In this document: in pieces, positions 54,053 through 62,670 of the stretch
How positions within the stretch are numbered: the first letter of the stretch is position 1
Layout: the number at the start of each line of letters is the position of its first letter
DNA from: CAKZML01 sp963823435
GTDB lineage: Bacteria > Pseudomonadota > Gammaproteobacteria > Steroidobacterales > BM003
Direction of reading: 5' to 3'
Assembly (NCBI GenBank): GCA_963823435.1
Contig: CAWGLN010000003.1
Coordinates: 1 to 64,000 of the forward strand
DNA length: 64,000 nt
Notes under the pieces: model-generated
Told to the model about the DNA's origin: nothing
What the model saw: only the letters and a program-made list of their open reading frames with translations
Database searches by the model: none
Position numbers and translations under genes: made by a program

Positions 54053-55675
54053 ATGAGTGACACCGAGATCTCCGGAGATGGCGCGCCGATAAAGCCCACA
54101 GCATTTCGATCGCGCCAGGGCGAGGCCGCGCACAGGAAGGTGGACCCGCACGCCCAGGCGGACGGACACGAGTCCGTCGACAGGGGCCGCACTGCCTCGC
54201 CCGGTCGGGGCGCCGGCACGAGTACGCGCGGGAGCCATGTGCGGGCGCGGGTCATGTGGACCGGTCTGGCCATGCTGATCGCCCTCGCCGCCTTTGTGTT
54301 TCTGTTATTGCCCGATGCCGTACCCACGAGTGACAACGGATCGACCACTGTGGCCCAGGGGACCCGGACCTCACCCCCCGGCTCCTCCGCAGCTGGCCCG
54401 CAGGCGCAGGACGCGCCTGAACTTGCGCCCTGGCAAACCGCCCAGATCCTGCGTCAGAAAGAGGCCGCAGAAGCCGTGACCGAGCAATTTGTGCGTCTCC
54501 AGATGGAACTGGAAGATGCCGGGGTCGAGCGCTGGGGCGCCGAACGCTTCGGGCAGGCAGTTGTCCTGGCCCAGGAAGGTGACGGGCAATTCAGCCAGCG
54601 CGATTTCGAGGCGGCGGCCGCGAGCTATGAAAAGGGGCTGGGGCTGCTGCGTGCACTGGACCAGGATACCGACTCCATACTGCGTGAGGCACTGTCAACC
54701 GGGCAGCAGGCCCTGCAAGCCTATGATGCTACCGCCGCACGCGACGCTTTTGAACTTGCCCTGGCGCTGGAGCCGGATAATCTGGCAGCCAAACAGGGAC
54801 TGGCTCGCGCACAACACACCGAGGAAGTAGCGCAGATGGTGGCGCTGGCCAAACAACACGAAGACCGGGGCGAACTGGAAGCCGCCAGGGAGCAACTGGT
54901 CCAGGCCAACAAACTGGACCCGCAGGACCAGGTAGTTGCGGCCTCACGAAAACGCCTGGATACATTGCTACGCGAAAGGCAATTCGATGCGCTGATGTCA
55001 CGCGCCTATGCCGACATCGACGGAGGCCGGATTGACGATGCCGTGCTGGCTTTCGGCAAGGCCGCCAAATTGCAGCCAGGCAGCACCGCAGTCAAGGAGG
55101 GCCTGGCCCAGGCGGAAAGCCTGCGCAGGCTGGACAGTATTGCCGACCTGCAAAAACAGGCGGCCGGGCTTGAAGCCTCGGAAAACTGGGAGCAAGCGGC
55201 CGGGCTGTACACCCGTGCCCTCAGCCTGGATAGCAGCCTGGTGTTTGCCAGGGAGGGGCAACGGCGGGCGAACGAACGGGCGGAACTGGACAAGCGACTG
55301 CGAAGCTTTATTCAACAACCGGAACGCCTGCAAGCCGACGCAGTTTACCAGGCGGCAAGTCAGATCCTGGGGATTGCCACCGACGTGGAACCCCGCACAC
55401 CGATCCTGGCCCAGCAAATCATGGCGCTGGAAAAGGTGCTCCTGCAATCACGGCAACCGGTTACCGTATTGGTACAGTCTGACAGTCAAACCCGGGTTAC
55501 CCTTGCCAAGGTCGGTCCCCTGGGTGTGTTTAGCGAAAAGCAACTCACACTGCGCCCGGGCACTTACGTTATCACCGGAAGCCGTGACGGTTACCGCGAC
55601 GTGCGCAGGACTTTTGTGGTGGCCGCCGGTGACGAGCAACTGCGCGTTCTGGTCAGCTGCGAGGAAAGGATTTGA
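54053..55675 (+). CDS. single-pass TPR protein with PEGA-like C-terminus
   Basis: A 540-residue protein. Residues 1-65 are cytoplasmic and basic; one membrane helix follows (LAMLIALAAFVFLLLPDAV, about 73-91). The periplasmic part is a chain of TPR helices (FEAAAASYEKGLGLLRALDQ, AARDAFELALALEPDNLAAK, GELEAAREQLVQANKLDPQD). The last 65 residues (VLVQSDSQTRVTLAKVGPLG ... YVITGSRDGYRDVRRTFVV) resemble a PEGA domain. Its TGA overlaps the TTG start of the next gene, so the two are translationally coupled. Its form (inner-membrane anchor plus periplasmic scaffold) fits a structural part of an envelope machine. Confidence 0.72.
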   Translation: MSDTEISGDGAPIKPTAFRSRQGEAAHRKVDPHAQADGHESVDRGRTASPGRGAGTSTRGSHVRARVMWTGLAMLIALAAFVFLLLPDAVPTSDNGSTTVAQGTRTSPPGSSAAGPQAQDAPELAPWQTAQILRQKEAAEAVTEQFVRLQMELEDAGVERWGAERFGQAVVLAQEGDGQFSQRDFEAAAASYEKGLGLLRALDQDTDSILREALSTGQQALQAYDATAARDAFELALALEPDNLAAKQGLARAQHTEEVAQMVALAKQHEDRGELEAAREQLVQANKLDPQDQVVAASRKRLDTLLRERQFDALMSRAYADIDGGRIDDAVLAFGKAAKLQPGSTAVKEGLAQAESLRRLDSIADLQKQAAGLEASENWEQAAGLYTRALSLDSSLVFAREGQRRANERAELDKRLRSFIQQPERLQADAVYQAASQILGIATDVEPRTPILAQQIMALEKVLLQSRQPVTVLVQSDSQTRVTLAKVGPLGVFSEKQLTLRPGTYVITGSRDGYRDVRRTFVVAAGDEQLRVLVSCEERI

Positions 55676-58044
55676 TCCCGGGAATTCGTGTAACAGACAT
55701 CTCCGGCAGCCGTGAACTCGCGCCCGGCGATTTTCCATTTGCGCTGGCAGCCAGCCCGTCGGGCGGTCTGCAACTTGTTCAGCCCGAAGAAACCCGGCAC
55801 GTCCTGCTGAGTCTGCGCTGGCAGGATGGGAGCCTGGTAGCCGAGCCAGGTCTGGAGCATGGCGATGTGCGTATTAATGGCGAACCGCTGACCTGCGCGA
55901 CCGTCCTGGGTCATGGCGATCGTATTGAGTCAGGCGCGGGAGGTGTCGGGATCGAGGCAGACGCTGGCGGCCTGCACCTGGATCTGCGTGATCGCAATAG
56001 CTATGAACTGATCAAACCGATGGTGTTTCACCCGGGGCAAGAAACTGCAAAAGGCGTTTTGAGCCGATTGAGTCCGCGTGTCCTGGGAGTGACTGGTTTG
56101 TTTCTGCTGTTGTTTTTCGCGGCGTGGTTTCTTCTTACCGCGCGCTCAGTACAAATTCTCAGCCAACCCCGGGCTGACACCACCCGAATCGAAACCGGCG
56201 GGTTTAGTCTTGAGCTGGGTGGGCGGTTCCTGCTGAGGCCGGGTGAGTACACGGTGCTGCTGAAAAAGCAGGGTTACCATGAGTTGGCGACTGCCCTTCA
56301 GGTCAGTGAGGAACAAAATCAGCAATTCCTGCTTACCCTGGAAAAACTGCCCGGTCTGCTCAGCGTCAACAGCTTGCCGGTCGATGGCGCAAACGTATTT
56401 CTGGACGGCTTGAATATTGGTGTCACGCCGCTGGCGCAAATACAGGTAGCAGCCGGGATCCACACCTTGCGCGTGGAAGCACCGCGTTTCCAGCCTCTCC
56501 AGCAAGACCTCGACATTCACGGTATGCAGAAAGCGCAGACGATTAATCTGAGCTTGCTCCCGGACTGGGCCGATGTCAGCCTGGACTCCGACCCCCCCGG
56601 TGCAGAGATACTGCTGGACGGTGTAGCAGTGGCCACCACTCCCGCCAGCGTGCAAGTCATGGCCGGGGCCCATGAAATCCAGCTCAGCCTGGCCGGGCAC
56701 AACAGTTGGTCTGCCCAACTGGACGTGATCGCCAACCAGCCCGTAACGCTGGATACCGTCAAGCTGACCAAAGCCGATGGCCTGGTTCAATTGAGGAGCA
56801 ACCCGGCAGGAGCCAGGGTCACTGTAGAGGGTCGGTACCGGGGACAGACTCCCCTGGACCTTGCACTGGCGCCCGGCAAGAGCTACAGCCTGCGACTGGG
56901 CAAGACCGGGTATCAGACCGTAACCAGGACGGTGCAAGTTGTCTCCGGCCAGGGACAGAGACTGGAAATTGATTTGCCGGCCTTCCTGGGTGATGTGCGC
57001 GTGCTTTCTGACCCTGGCAACGCGACCGTGTACCTGGATGGTCGCGAGCTGGGGAAAACCGGCCAGGCCTACGCTCTGCCCGCCCTGCCCCAGAGGCTGG
57101 AGGTACGCAAGCCCGGTTTCGCCCCCTACACCCTCACTGTCACACCGCGTCCCGGCTTTGCCCAGGAAGTCGAGGCCAAGTTACAAACGATTGAGCAGGC
57201 ACGGGTGGCGTCTATTCCACGGATTATCCAAAGCTCCGCGGGCGACGAATTGCGTTTGCTGCAGCCTGGCCGATTCGGTATGGGCACCTCACGCCGGGAA
57301 CAGGGACGCCGATCCAACGAGAGCCTGCGCCAGGTCGAGATTTCCCGACGTTTCTACCTGTCTCGCCGCGAAGTTACGAATGCCCAATTCCGGGAATTCC
57401 GGAGCCAGCATAACTCCGGCAAGTACAAGGAAATGGATCTGAACCGCGACGACTACCCGGTATCCGGTGTGAGCTGGGAGGATGCCGCCGAGTACTGCAA
57501 CTGGCTAAGTCGACGCGACGGCTTGCCCGAAGCCTACCGCAAGCAGGGTGATACCTGGCAGCTGCAGCAACCCGTGAATCAAGGCTATCGCTTGCCCACC
57601 GAGGCGGAGTGGACCTGGGCGGCCCGGTACCAGGGCGGCGCAGGCGAGCTGAAGTTTCCCTGGGGAGCTTCCATGCCCGCGGAATCCGGTTCAGGCAATT
57701 TCGCAGATATCAGCGCCAAGAGAGTCCTTTCCTTATACATGGAAGATTACAATGACGGTTACGCGGTAGCCGCGCCGGTGGCAAAGTTCAAGGCCAATGC
57801 CATGGGTTTGCACGACCTGGGCGGGAATGTGGCAGAGTGGATACATGATTACTACCAGACCTACCCCGGAGCCGAGAAGAAGATGTTCACGGATCCGATG
57901 GGCCCCGACAGCGGCGAGATGCACCTCATACGCGGCCCGAGCTGGCGCAGCGGAGGCCTCAGCGAGCTGCGCCTGGCCTACCGGGATTTTGACAAGGAAG
58001 CCCGACCCGACCTGGGCTTCAGGATCGCCCGCCTTGCAGAATGA
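55672..58044 (+). CDS. FHA-like / PEGA-repeat / SUMF1-like membrane protein
   Basis: A 790-residue protein starting at a coupled TTG. Residues 1-115 look like a degenerate FHA fold (GDVRINGEPLTCATVLGHGD). One membrane helix follows (LGVTGLFLLLFFAAWFLLTA). Residues 160-510 hold four or five PEGA-like repeats (LPVDGANVFLDGLNIGVTPL; PPGAEILLDGVAVATTP; PAGARVTVEGRYRGQTPLDL; PGNATVYLDGRELGKTG). Residues 525-790 form a SUMF1/formylglycine-generating-type domain (MGTSRREQGRR, REVTNAQFREF, YRLPTEAEWTWAARY, NVAEWIHDYY, IRGPSWRSGG). The paired active-site Cys of true FGE enzymes are absent, so it probably binds rather than modifies. Cell-wall or partner binding in the periplasm is likely. Confidence 0.8.
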   Translation: MIPGIRVTDISGSRELAPGDFPFALAASPSGGLQLVQPEETRHVLLSLRWQDGSLVAEPGLEHGDVRINGEPLTCATVLGHGDRIESGAGGVGIEADAGGLHLDLRDRNSYELIKPMVFHPGQETAKGVLSRLSPRVLGVTGLFLLLFFAAWFLLTARSVQILSQPRADTTRIETGGFSLELGGRFLLRPGEYTVLLKKQGYHELATALQVSEEQNQQFLLTLEKLPGLLSVNSLPVDGANVFLDGLNIGVTPLAQIQVAAGIHTLRVEAPRFQPLQQDLDIHGMQKAQTINLSLLPDWADVSLDSDPPGAEILLDGVAVATTPASVQVMAGAHEIQLSLAGHNSWSAQLDVIANQPVTLDTVKLTKADGLVQLRSNPAGARVTVEGRYRGQTPLDLALAPGKSYSLRLGKTGYQTVTRTVQVVSGQGQRLEIDLPAFLGDVRVLSDPGNATVYLDGRELGKTGQAYALPALPQRLEVRKPGFAPYTLTVTPRPGFAQEVEAKLQTIEQARVASIPRIIQSSAGDELRLLQPGRFGMGTSRREQGRRSNESLRQVEISRRFYLSRREVTNAQFREFRSQHNSGKYKEMDLNRDDYPVSGVSWEDAAEYCNWLSRRDGLPEAYRKQGDTWQLQQPVNQGYRLPTEAEWTWAARYQGGAGELKFPWGASMPAESGSGNFADISAKRVLSLYMEDYNDGYAVAAPVAKFKANAMGLHDLGGNVAEWIHDYYQTYPGAEKKMFTDPMGPDSGEMHLIRGPSWRSGGLSELRLAYRDFDKEARPDLGFRIARLAE

Positions 58045-58077
58045 TCGCCAACCGGCGCGTGCACGAGGATTCACGTG

Positions 58078-58320
58078 ATGAAACAGATTCTGGTCAGCCT
58101 GTTTTTACTCCTGGTGTTTACGGTTTCGCCGGCCCAGGATACACCCGCAGTCGGTGAGCCAGAGTCGGTCGAGCCACAGGAGCAGACCTCACCGGAGGTG
58201 CCCGCAGACATCCCGCTGGTGGAAGACAGCAGCGAAAATCCGCCGCCTCCTTCGACCCGCTTTGAGCCCTCGGAACAGATTTCCGAGGACCTGTCAGTTT
58301 CATTTCCCATCGATATCTAG
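58078..58320 (+). CDS. small exported Pro/Glu-rich protein
   Basis: About 80 residues: a signal peptide (KQILVSLFLLLVFTVSPA) and a short acidic, Pro-rich mature part (EPESVEPQEQTSPEVPADIP). Its stop touches the TIR remnant before the proton-channel gene. No family. It may be a small linker or partner in the periplasm. Confidence 0.5.
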   Translation: MKQILVSLFLLLVFTVSPAQDTPAVGEPESVEPQEQTSPEVPADIPLVEDSSENPPPPSTRFEPSEQISEDLSVSFPIDI

Positions 58321-58345
58321 GGAGCCTCTGGTCTATTCATGAACA
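58319..58345. repeat. single TIR end at the proton-channel start
   Basis: AGGGAGCCTCTGGTCTATTC precedes the ATG of the TolQ/ExbB-like gene and matches the 5' end of copy 1 at 49238. Only one end is present. Confidence 0.5.
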
Positions 58346-59154
58346 CGACTCTTATGAAGAACAAACAACTGCCGTTCGAATTTGTCTACCAGCTTTTCTC
58401 CCTGATCATGTCAGTTATCGTGGTCCACGCCGTGTACGTGGCCATGGTCAGGCCTAGAGCCTCGGTCATTCTTGAGCAGATGGCCGTACAGATGAGCATG
58501 GATACGAACTTCGTACCGGAACGATCCATCTGGGTTTTGATACGGGATTATGAGCAGGAAACCTGTTTCATCCTGTTGCTGTGGGCAGTCGCCATCATGG
58601 TGTACAAGGCAGTGGCCGCGGCCAGGGAGCGCAGCCTGCTTCAGATGGACCTGGTACAGGTCGTCGAGGGTATGAGCATATTGCCCGAAGACACGCGGGA
58701 GTTGTCACGCCCGATCCAGGCCTTGCCACAGAAATTTGCCGCCTCCCTGCTGCCACGAGCGTTATTGACCGCCCTGCACAGGTTTCGCTCCACCCGAAAT
58801 ATCCAGGACGTTTCCGACGCCGTACGTAACTTGTGTGAAAGCGAGACTGACAGGCTGGATTCGGAACTGTCCATGGTTCGTTACATTGCCTGGGCCATTC
58901 CTTCGGTCGGGTTTATCGGCACCGTAAGGGGTATTGGCGACGCTCTCGGCCAGGCGCACCGGGCCGTTGAAGGCGATATCACCGGCGTGACCCAAAGCCT
59001 GGGTGTGGCCTTTAACTCAACCTTCATAGCGCTGGTGATCAGCATTGTGCTCATGTTCCTGCTGCACCAGCTGCAACTGGTGCAGGAACGACTGGTACTG
59101 GATACCCAGGACTATTGCGACAACCGGCTGTTGCAACATCTGCAGGTTCGCTAG
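58339..59154 (+). CDS. MotA/TolQ/ExbB-family proton-channel subunit
   Basis: A 271-residue protein with four hydrophobic segments: FQLFSLIMSVIVVHAVYV-type helix near residues 15-38, a second near 73-94 (CFILLLWAVAIMVYKAVAAA), and two in the conserved C-terminal half (YIAWAIPSVGFIGTVRGIGD; FNSTFIALVISIVLMFLLHQ). The GFIGTVRGIGDAL signature and the FNSTFIALVIS helix identify the TolQ/ExbB/MotA fold, which forms a pentamer that conducts protons and rotates around a dimer of a partner. The partner (ExbD/TolR/MotB) is normally adjacent. Here the next membrane proteins are the two VWA proteins. The start codon lies in the TIR remnant. Confidence 0.87.
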   Translation: MNTTLMKNKQLPFEFVYQLFSLIMSVIVVHAVYVAMVRPRASVILEQMAVQMSMDTNFVPERSIWVLIRDYEQETCFILLLWAVAIMVYKAVAAARERSLLQMDLVQVVEGMSILPEDTRELSRPIQALPQKFAASLLPRALLTALHRFRSTRNIQDVSDAVRNLCESETDRLDSELSMVRYIAWAIPSVGFIGTVRGIGDALGQAHRAVEGDITGVTQSLGVAFNSTFIALVISIVLMFLLHQLQLVQERLVLDTQDYCDNRLLQHLQVR

Positions 59155-59165
59155 AGGCTGCGCCC

Positions 59166-60527
59166 GTGATACTTAGCGCCCTGGAAATCAACGACACTGG
59201 CCTGACACTCCTGAAGAGCGGGACCGACCCGCTGGTGAGTCCGGGCGTGGCCGTCATCGATGAAGGGCGACTGCTGTTGGGTGATGAGGCCATGAAGCAG
59301 TCTCGTCTGAAACCCGGCAAGGTAAACAATCGCTTCTGGGAGCAATTGAACCTCGACCCCCTGGATAACGGAGCCCGGGAGGTACGCACCGCAGCCGATC
59401 TCGCTTACTCGCACCTCAATTCCATCTGGCAACCCGGTGCCGGTAAACAAGAAGTCATCCTGGTAGTCCCGGGAGTTTACAGCACCGAACAACTCGGATT
59501 GCTGCTGGGCATTACCAACGAATGCGGAATCCCGGTAACAGGCCTGGTGGACACTGCGGTTGCAGGCTCACGCTTCTCCGCCCCCGGCCGACGACTTCTG
59601 CACCTGGATGTACACATGCACCGGCTGGTGATTTCAGAACTTGAAGAAGGGCAGCTCATACGGCGCCAACACAGTGAAATTATTGCACGTGTGGGACAGG
59701 CTCCGCTGACCGATCTCTGGTGCAACAGTATCGCCGATGCCTTCGTCCGCAACACCCGGTTTGACCCGATGCACCAGGCCGAATCGGAGCAGTTATTGCA
59801 CGACAGGTTGCCCGCCTGGCTGGCAAGCCTGGAAAAGCAGGACTCGGCGATGCTGGAAGTGGAATCGAAGGGTCGCAAGTACCAGCTGATGATCAAGCGA
59901 GAGCAACTGATCCAGGCGAGCAGGGAAATGTTTCGACAGGTTGCAAGACAAGTCGCAACGCGCAGCCAGGACGGCGGCTCGCTGGTGCAACTCACGCATC
60001 GCGCCCGCGCCCTGCCCGGCCTGGTCGAGGCACTGCAGGAGCTCGACGATTGCAAAGTCATGGTGCTGGAAGCACATGCCGGTGTGCTGGGGGCCCTGCA
60101 TCATGCCGACCAGATTCGCAGCGGCCAGGACTCCCTGCGTTTTGTTACCAGCCTGCCCTGGGAGCCCAGGGAAATTATCGACGGTGAAAAACCGGCACGA
60201 ACCGTAGCGGATACACGAGTAAAGGTGGCGGAGCCACCGGCCACCCACCTCGTTTTACATGGCATCGCGCAACGACCCTCCCCTGCCCTCGCCTTCAGTC
60301 AGGATCATGGAGGCGCCCTGTTGAACCCGGCGGACCAAGCAGGCGGGAAACCCGATCCGCAGATTCGCCAGACCGCCGGTGGACTGATGCTGTCTGAAAG
60401 AGATTCCTGGCTGGTCAACGGTCAACCTGCCGAGCCCGGGCGGGCCCTGAGGGCAGGCGACCTGTTGCAGTTAACTGACAGCGGAACGTGCTTGACGGCC
60501 ATTCGCCTGGAGCCCGGGCATGGCTAG
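59166..60527 (+). CDS. Hsp70/actin-like protein with FHA-like tail
   Basis: About 453 residues from GTG 59166. The N-terminal 320 residues follow the actin/Hsp70 ATPase plan (VILSALEINDTGLTLLKSG as phosphate-1; PGVAVIDEGRLLLGDEAM; ILVVPGVYSTEQLGLLLGIT; TGLVDTAVAGSRFSAPGRRL; LLHLDVHMHRLVISELEEG as phosphate-2). The final 90 residues resemble a decayed FHA (LMLSERDSWLVNGQPAEPGR, RAGDLLQLTD). The phosphate loops are degenerate, so activity is unsure. It overlaps VWA-1, and the gap after the channel gene is 11 bases. It could be a cytoplasmic assembly or switching factor. Confidence 0.7.
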   Translation: MILSALEINDTGLTLLKSGTDPLVSPGVAVIDEGRLLLGDEAMKQSRLKPGKVNNRFWEQLNLDPLDNGAREVRTAADLAYSHLNSIWQPGAGKQEVILVVPGVYSTEQLGLLLGITNECGIPVTGLVDTAVAGSRFSAPGRRLLHLDVHMHRLVISELEEGQLIRRQHSEIIARVGQAPLTDLWCNSIADAFVRNTRFDPMHQAESEQLLHDRLPAWLASLEKQDSAMLEVESKGRKYQLMIKREQLIQASREMFRQVARQVATRSQDGGSLVQLTHRARALPGLVEALQELDDCKVMVLEAHAGVLGALHHADQIRSGQDSLRFVTSLPWEPREIIDGEKPARTVADTRVKVAEPPATHLVLHGIAQRPSPALAFSQDHGGALLNPADQAGGKPDPQIRQTAGGLMLSERDSWLVNGQPAEPGRALRAGDLLQLTDSGTCLTAIRLEPGHG

Positions 60528-61617
60528 AAAGAGGCGAGAATTCAACGTTTTCAATATCTCGTTTCTGGATTGTATGTCCTGTGGTTTCGGCGCTGTCGTG
60601 CTGTTTTTCATGATTATCAATCACTCCTCCGCGGTGCGCTCCGCCACCGTAAACAAGGACCTGATTTCCGAGGTAAACAAACTTGAAATGCTGGTCCTCT
60701 CGGGTGAACAGCGTCTCGTGGAACTGCGCAATTCCAGGGAAGAAACCGACAATGAAACGGCCATCACCGAGGGGCTGTCCAGACAGGTATTGAGCGAGGT
60801 ACAGCTGACCCAGCAACAACTGGCAGACATGAGCCAGCTGACCGTGGCTCAGATAGAACACCTGAACCAACTCAAGGCTGACGTAAAGGCCAGGGATGAG
60901 GAACGCAAGCGCCTGCTGGAGGAAGGGAGCGAACAGGCTGAGGAAGGCGGGGCGCTACGTAGTTTCGTCGGACAGGGTGACCGCCAATACCTGACCGGCT
61001 TGAAAATGGGGGGCAAGCGAATTCTGATCCTGGTGGATGCTTCTGCGAGCATGCTTGACGAAACCATCGTGAATATCATTCGTCGCCGGAATATGCCGGA
61101 CCAGCAAAAGCTCGCCTCGCGCAAATGGCAAAGAGCGCTGGCCACGGTGGACTGGCTTACCGCCCAGATTCCCAGTGACAGCCAGTTTCAAATTTACACC
61201 TTCAACACGGAAGCTACCGCCCTGCTGCCGGGAACAGCGGGTAAATGGATACCTGCGGGACAAGGAGAGAAGCTGGACGAGGCCATGCTCGCGTTGCGCA
61301 AGGTGATACCCCAGAATGGCACCAGCCTGTTTCCTCCCGTACGCCTGGCAGCAAGCCTGAAACCCTTGCCAGACAACATCTACCTGGTGACGGACAGCCT
61401 GCCCACCCAGGGAGAGAGCCGACCCAGGGGAACCAAGGTCAACGCCAAGCAACGTATGCAGTTTTTTGAAGCCGCCTTGCGGGTTCTTCCCCTGGGTATA
61501 CCGGTCAATGTCATCCTGTTTCCGATGGAAGGAGACGCCATGGCCGCGGGCGCTTTCTGGCAGCTGGCCCAGGTTACCGGCGGGTCCTTCATGAGCCCTT
61601 CAAAGGACTGGCCCTGA
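60520..61617 (+). CDS. membrane-anchored VWA protein 1 with ExbD-like Asp helix
   Basis: A 365-residue protein. The basic N-terminus (MARKRREFNVFN) leads into one membrane helix (SFLDCMSCGFGAVVLFFMII) with Asp17 at its cytoplasmic side, where ExbD, TolR and MotB have their essential proton-binding Asp. A coiled coil (about 45-140) follows, then a VWA domain from about 165 (GGKRILILVDASASMLDETI) with MIDAS Asp173-x-Ser175-x-Ser177 and later Thr and Asp positions (PQNGTSLFP; VTDSLPT). The last part is beta-rich (PVNVILFPMEGDAMAAGAFW). It follows the channel and Hsp70-like genes in one operon. It lacks the ExbD periplasmic domain; VWA takes its place. Confidence 0.82.
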   Translation: MARKRREFNVFNISFLDCMSCGFGAVVLFFMIINHSSAVRSATVNKDLISEVNKLEMLVLSGEQRLVELRNSREETDNETAITEGLSRQVLSEVQLTQQQLADMSQLTVAQIEHLNQLKADVKARDEERKRLLEEGSEQAEEGGALRSFVGQGDRQYLTGLKMGGKRILILVDASASMLDETIVNIIRRRNMPDQQKLASRKWQRALATVDWLTAQIPSDSQFQIYTFNTEATALLPGTAGKWIPAGQGEKLDEAMLALRKVIPQNGTSLFPPVRLAASLKPLPDNIYLVTDSLPTQGESRPRGTKVNAKQRMQFFEAALRVLPLGIPVNVILFPMEGDAMAAGAFWQLAQVTGGSFMSPSKDWP

Positions 61618-61629
61618 GGTGCGGCGCAG

Positions 61630-62652
61630 GTGAGAAAACGCAGAATAATAGAAACCTCGAGCCTGTCTTTCCTGGACTGCATATGCTGCGGTTTTGGCGC
61701 CATCATCCTGTTGCTGGTGCTGACCAAGACCGCCGAACCTGTCATTCTGGAAGAAAGCACACGCAATCTCGACGGCCTGGTCGCCTTGCTGCAAGAGCAA
61801 CTCAATGAAATTCGGGGCGAGACCAATGTATTGAACCGTGACCTGGTCAGCCGTAAGGACCAGTTGGCCCAGGTAAAGGCCAGACTCGCCAGGTTGCAGG
61901 GCGACCTGTCATCGCTGCGAGGGCAGTTTGAAGCGTCCCGGGAAGACTCCGAAGTCGCCAGTGTGTTGTCCGAGCGCCTGTCTCGCGCGCAGCAAAGCCT
62001 GAGCGAGGAAATGAAGCGACTGCTGGGTGAAAACTTCAGACGCAAGGCATCCGACGCCACCATCGGCGGCGTCCCGGTAGATTCCGAATACGTGATTTTC
62101 GTCATCGACACATCGGGCAGCATGTTCAACTACAGCTGGCCCATGCTATTGAAGAAGGTTGAAGAAACCTTGCAGGTGCATCCGTCTGTCAAGGGCATCC
62201 AGGTGATGAACGATATGGGGGACTTCATGTTTTCCCGTTACGCCAATCGCTGGATCCCTGACACGCCTGCTCGCCGCGAGGCCATCATCGAACGCCTGAA
62301 GACCTGGACGCCCTTTAGCAACTCAAGCCCGGTGGAGGGCATTACCGCGGCTATTCGCACCTTTTACGCGCCGGACAAAAAAATCAGTATCTACGTCATG
62401 GGTGACGAGTTTACCGGCGCGTCGATTGCGGACGTAGTACGCACGGTAGACCGGATAAACCGGGAGGATGAAAACGGTAACCGCCTGGTGCGCATTCACG
62501 CCATCGGCTTTCCGGTACAGTTTTCCAGACCGTCAGAGTTCCAGACCACGGGTACAAGATTCGCCACCTTGATGCGAATTCTGTGCTACAAGAATGGAGG
62601 CACATTTGTCGGGCTGCAGGACTACAAGGACGACAAGCGGTACGGGCTATAA
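61630..62652 (+). CDS. membrane-anchored VWA protein 2 with ExbD-like Asp helix
   Basis: A 340-residue paralogue of the gene before it. It starts at GTG 61630 (MRKRRIIETS) and has the same first helix, SLSFLDCICCGFGAIILL, with Asp16. A coiled coil (about 45-135) leads to a VWA domain (EYVIFVIDTSGSMFNYSWP; MIDAS Asp160-x-Ser162-x-Ser164), then KKISIYVMGDEFTG and HAIGFPVQFSRPS. The two paralogues differ strongly in the VWA part but keep the helix motif, as if the helix is the shared functional core. The two could form a heterodimer inside a five-subunit channel. Stop TAA meets the next lipoprotein frame. Confidence 0.82.
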   Translation: MRKRRIIETSSLSFLDCICCGFGAIILLLVLTKTAEPVILEESTRNLDGLVALLQEQLNEIRGETNVLNRDLVSRKDQLAQVKARLARLQGDLSSLRGQFEASREDSEVASVLSERLSRAQQSLSEEMKRLLGENFRRKASDATIGGVPVDSEYVIFVIDTSGSMFNYSWPMLLKKVEETLQVHPSVKGIQVMNDMGDFMFSRYANRWIPDTPARREAIIERLKTWTPFSNSSPVEGITAAIRTFYAPDKKISIYVMGDEFTGASIADVVRTVDRINREDENGNRLVRIHAIGFPVQFSRPSEFQTTGTRFATLMRILCYKNGGTFVGLQDYKDDKRYGL

Positions 62653-62670
62653 TTGCAGTGGCGTAAACCC

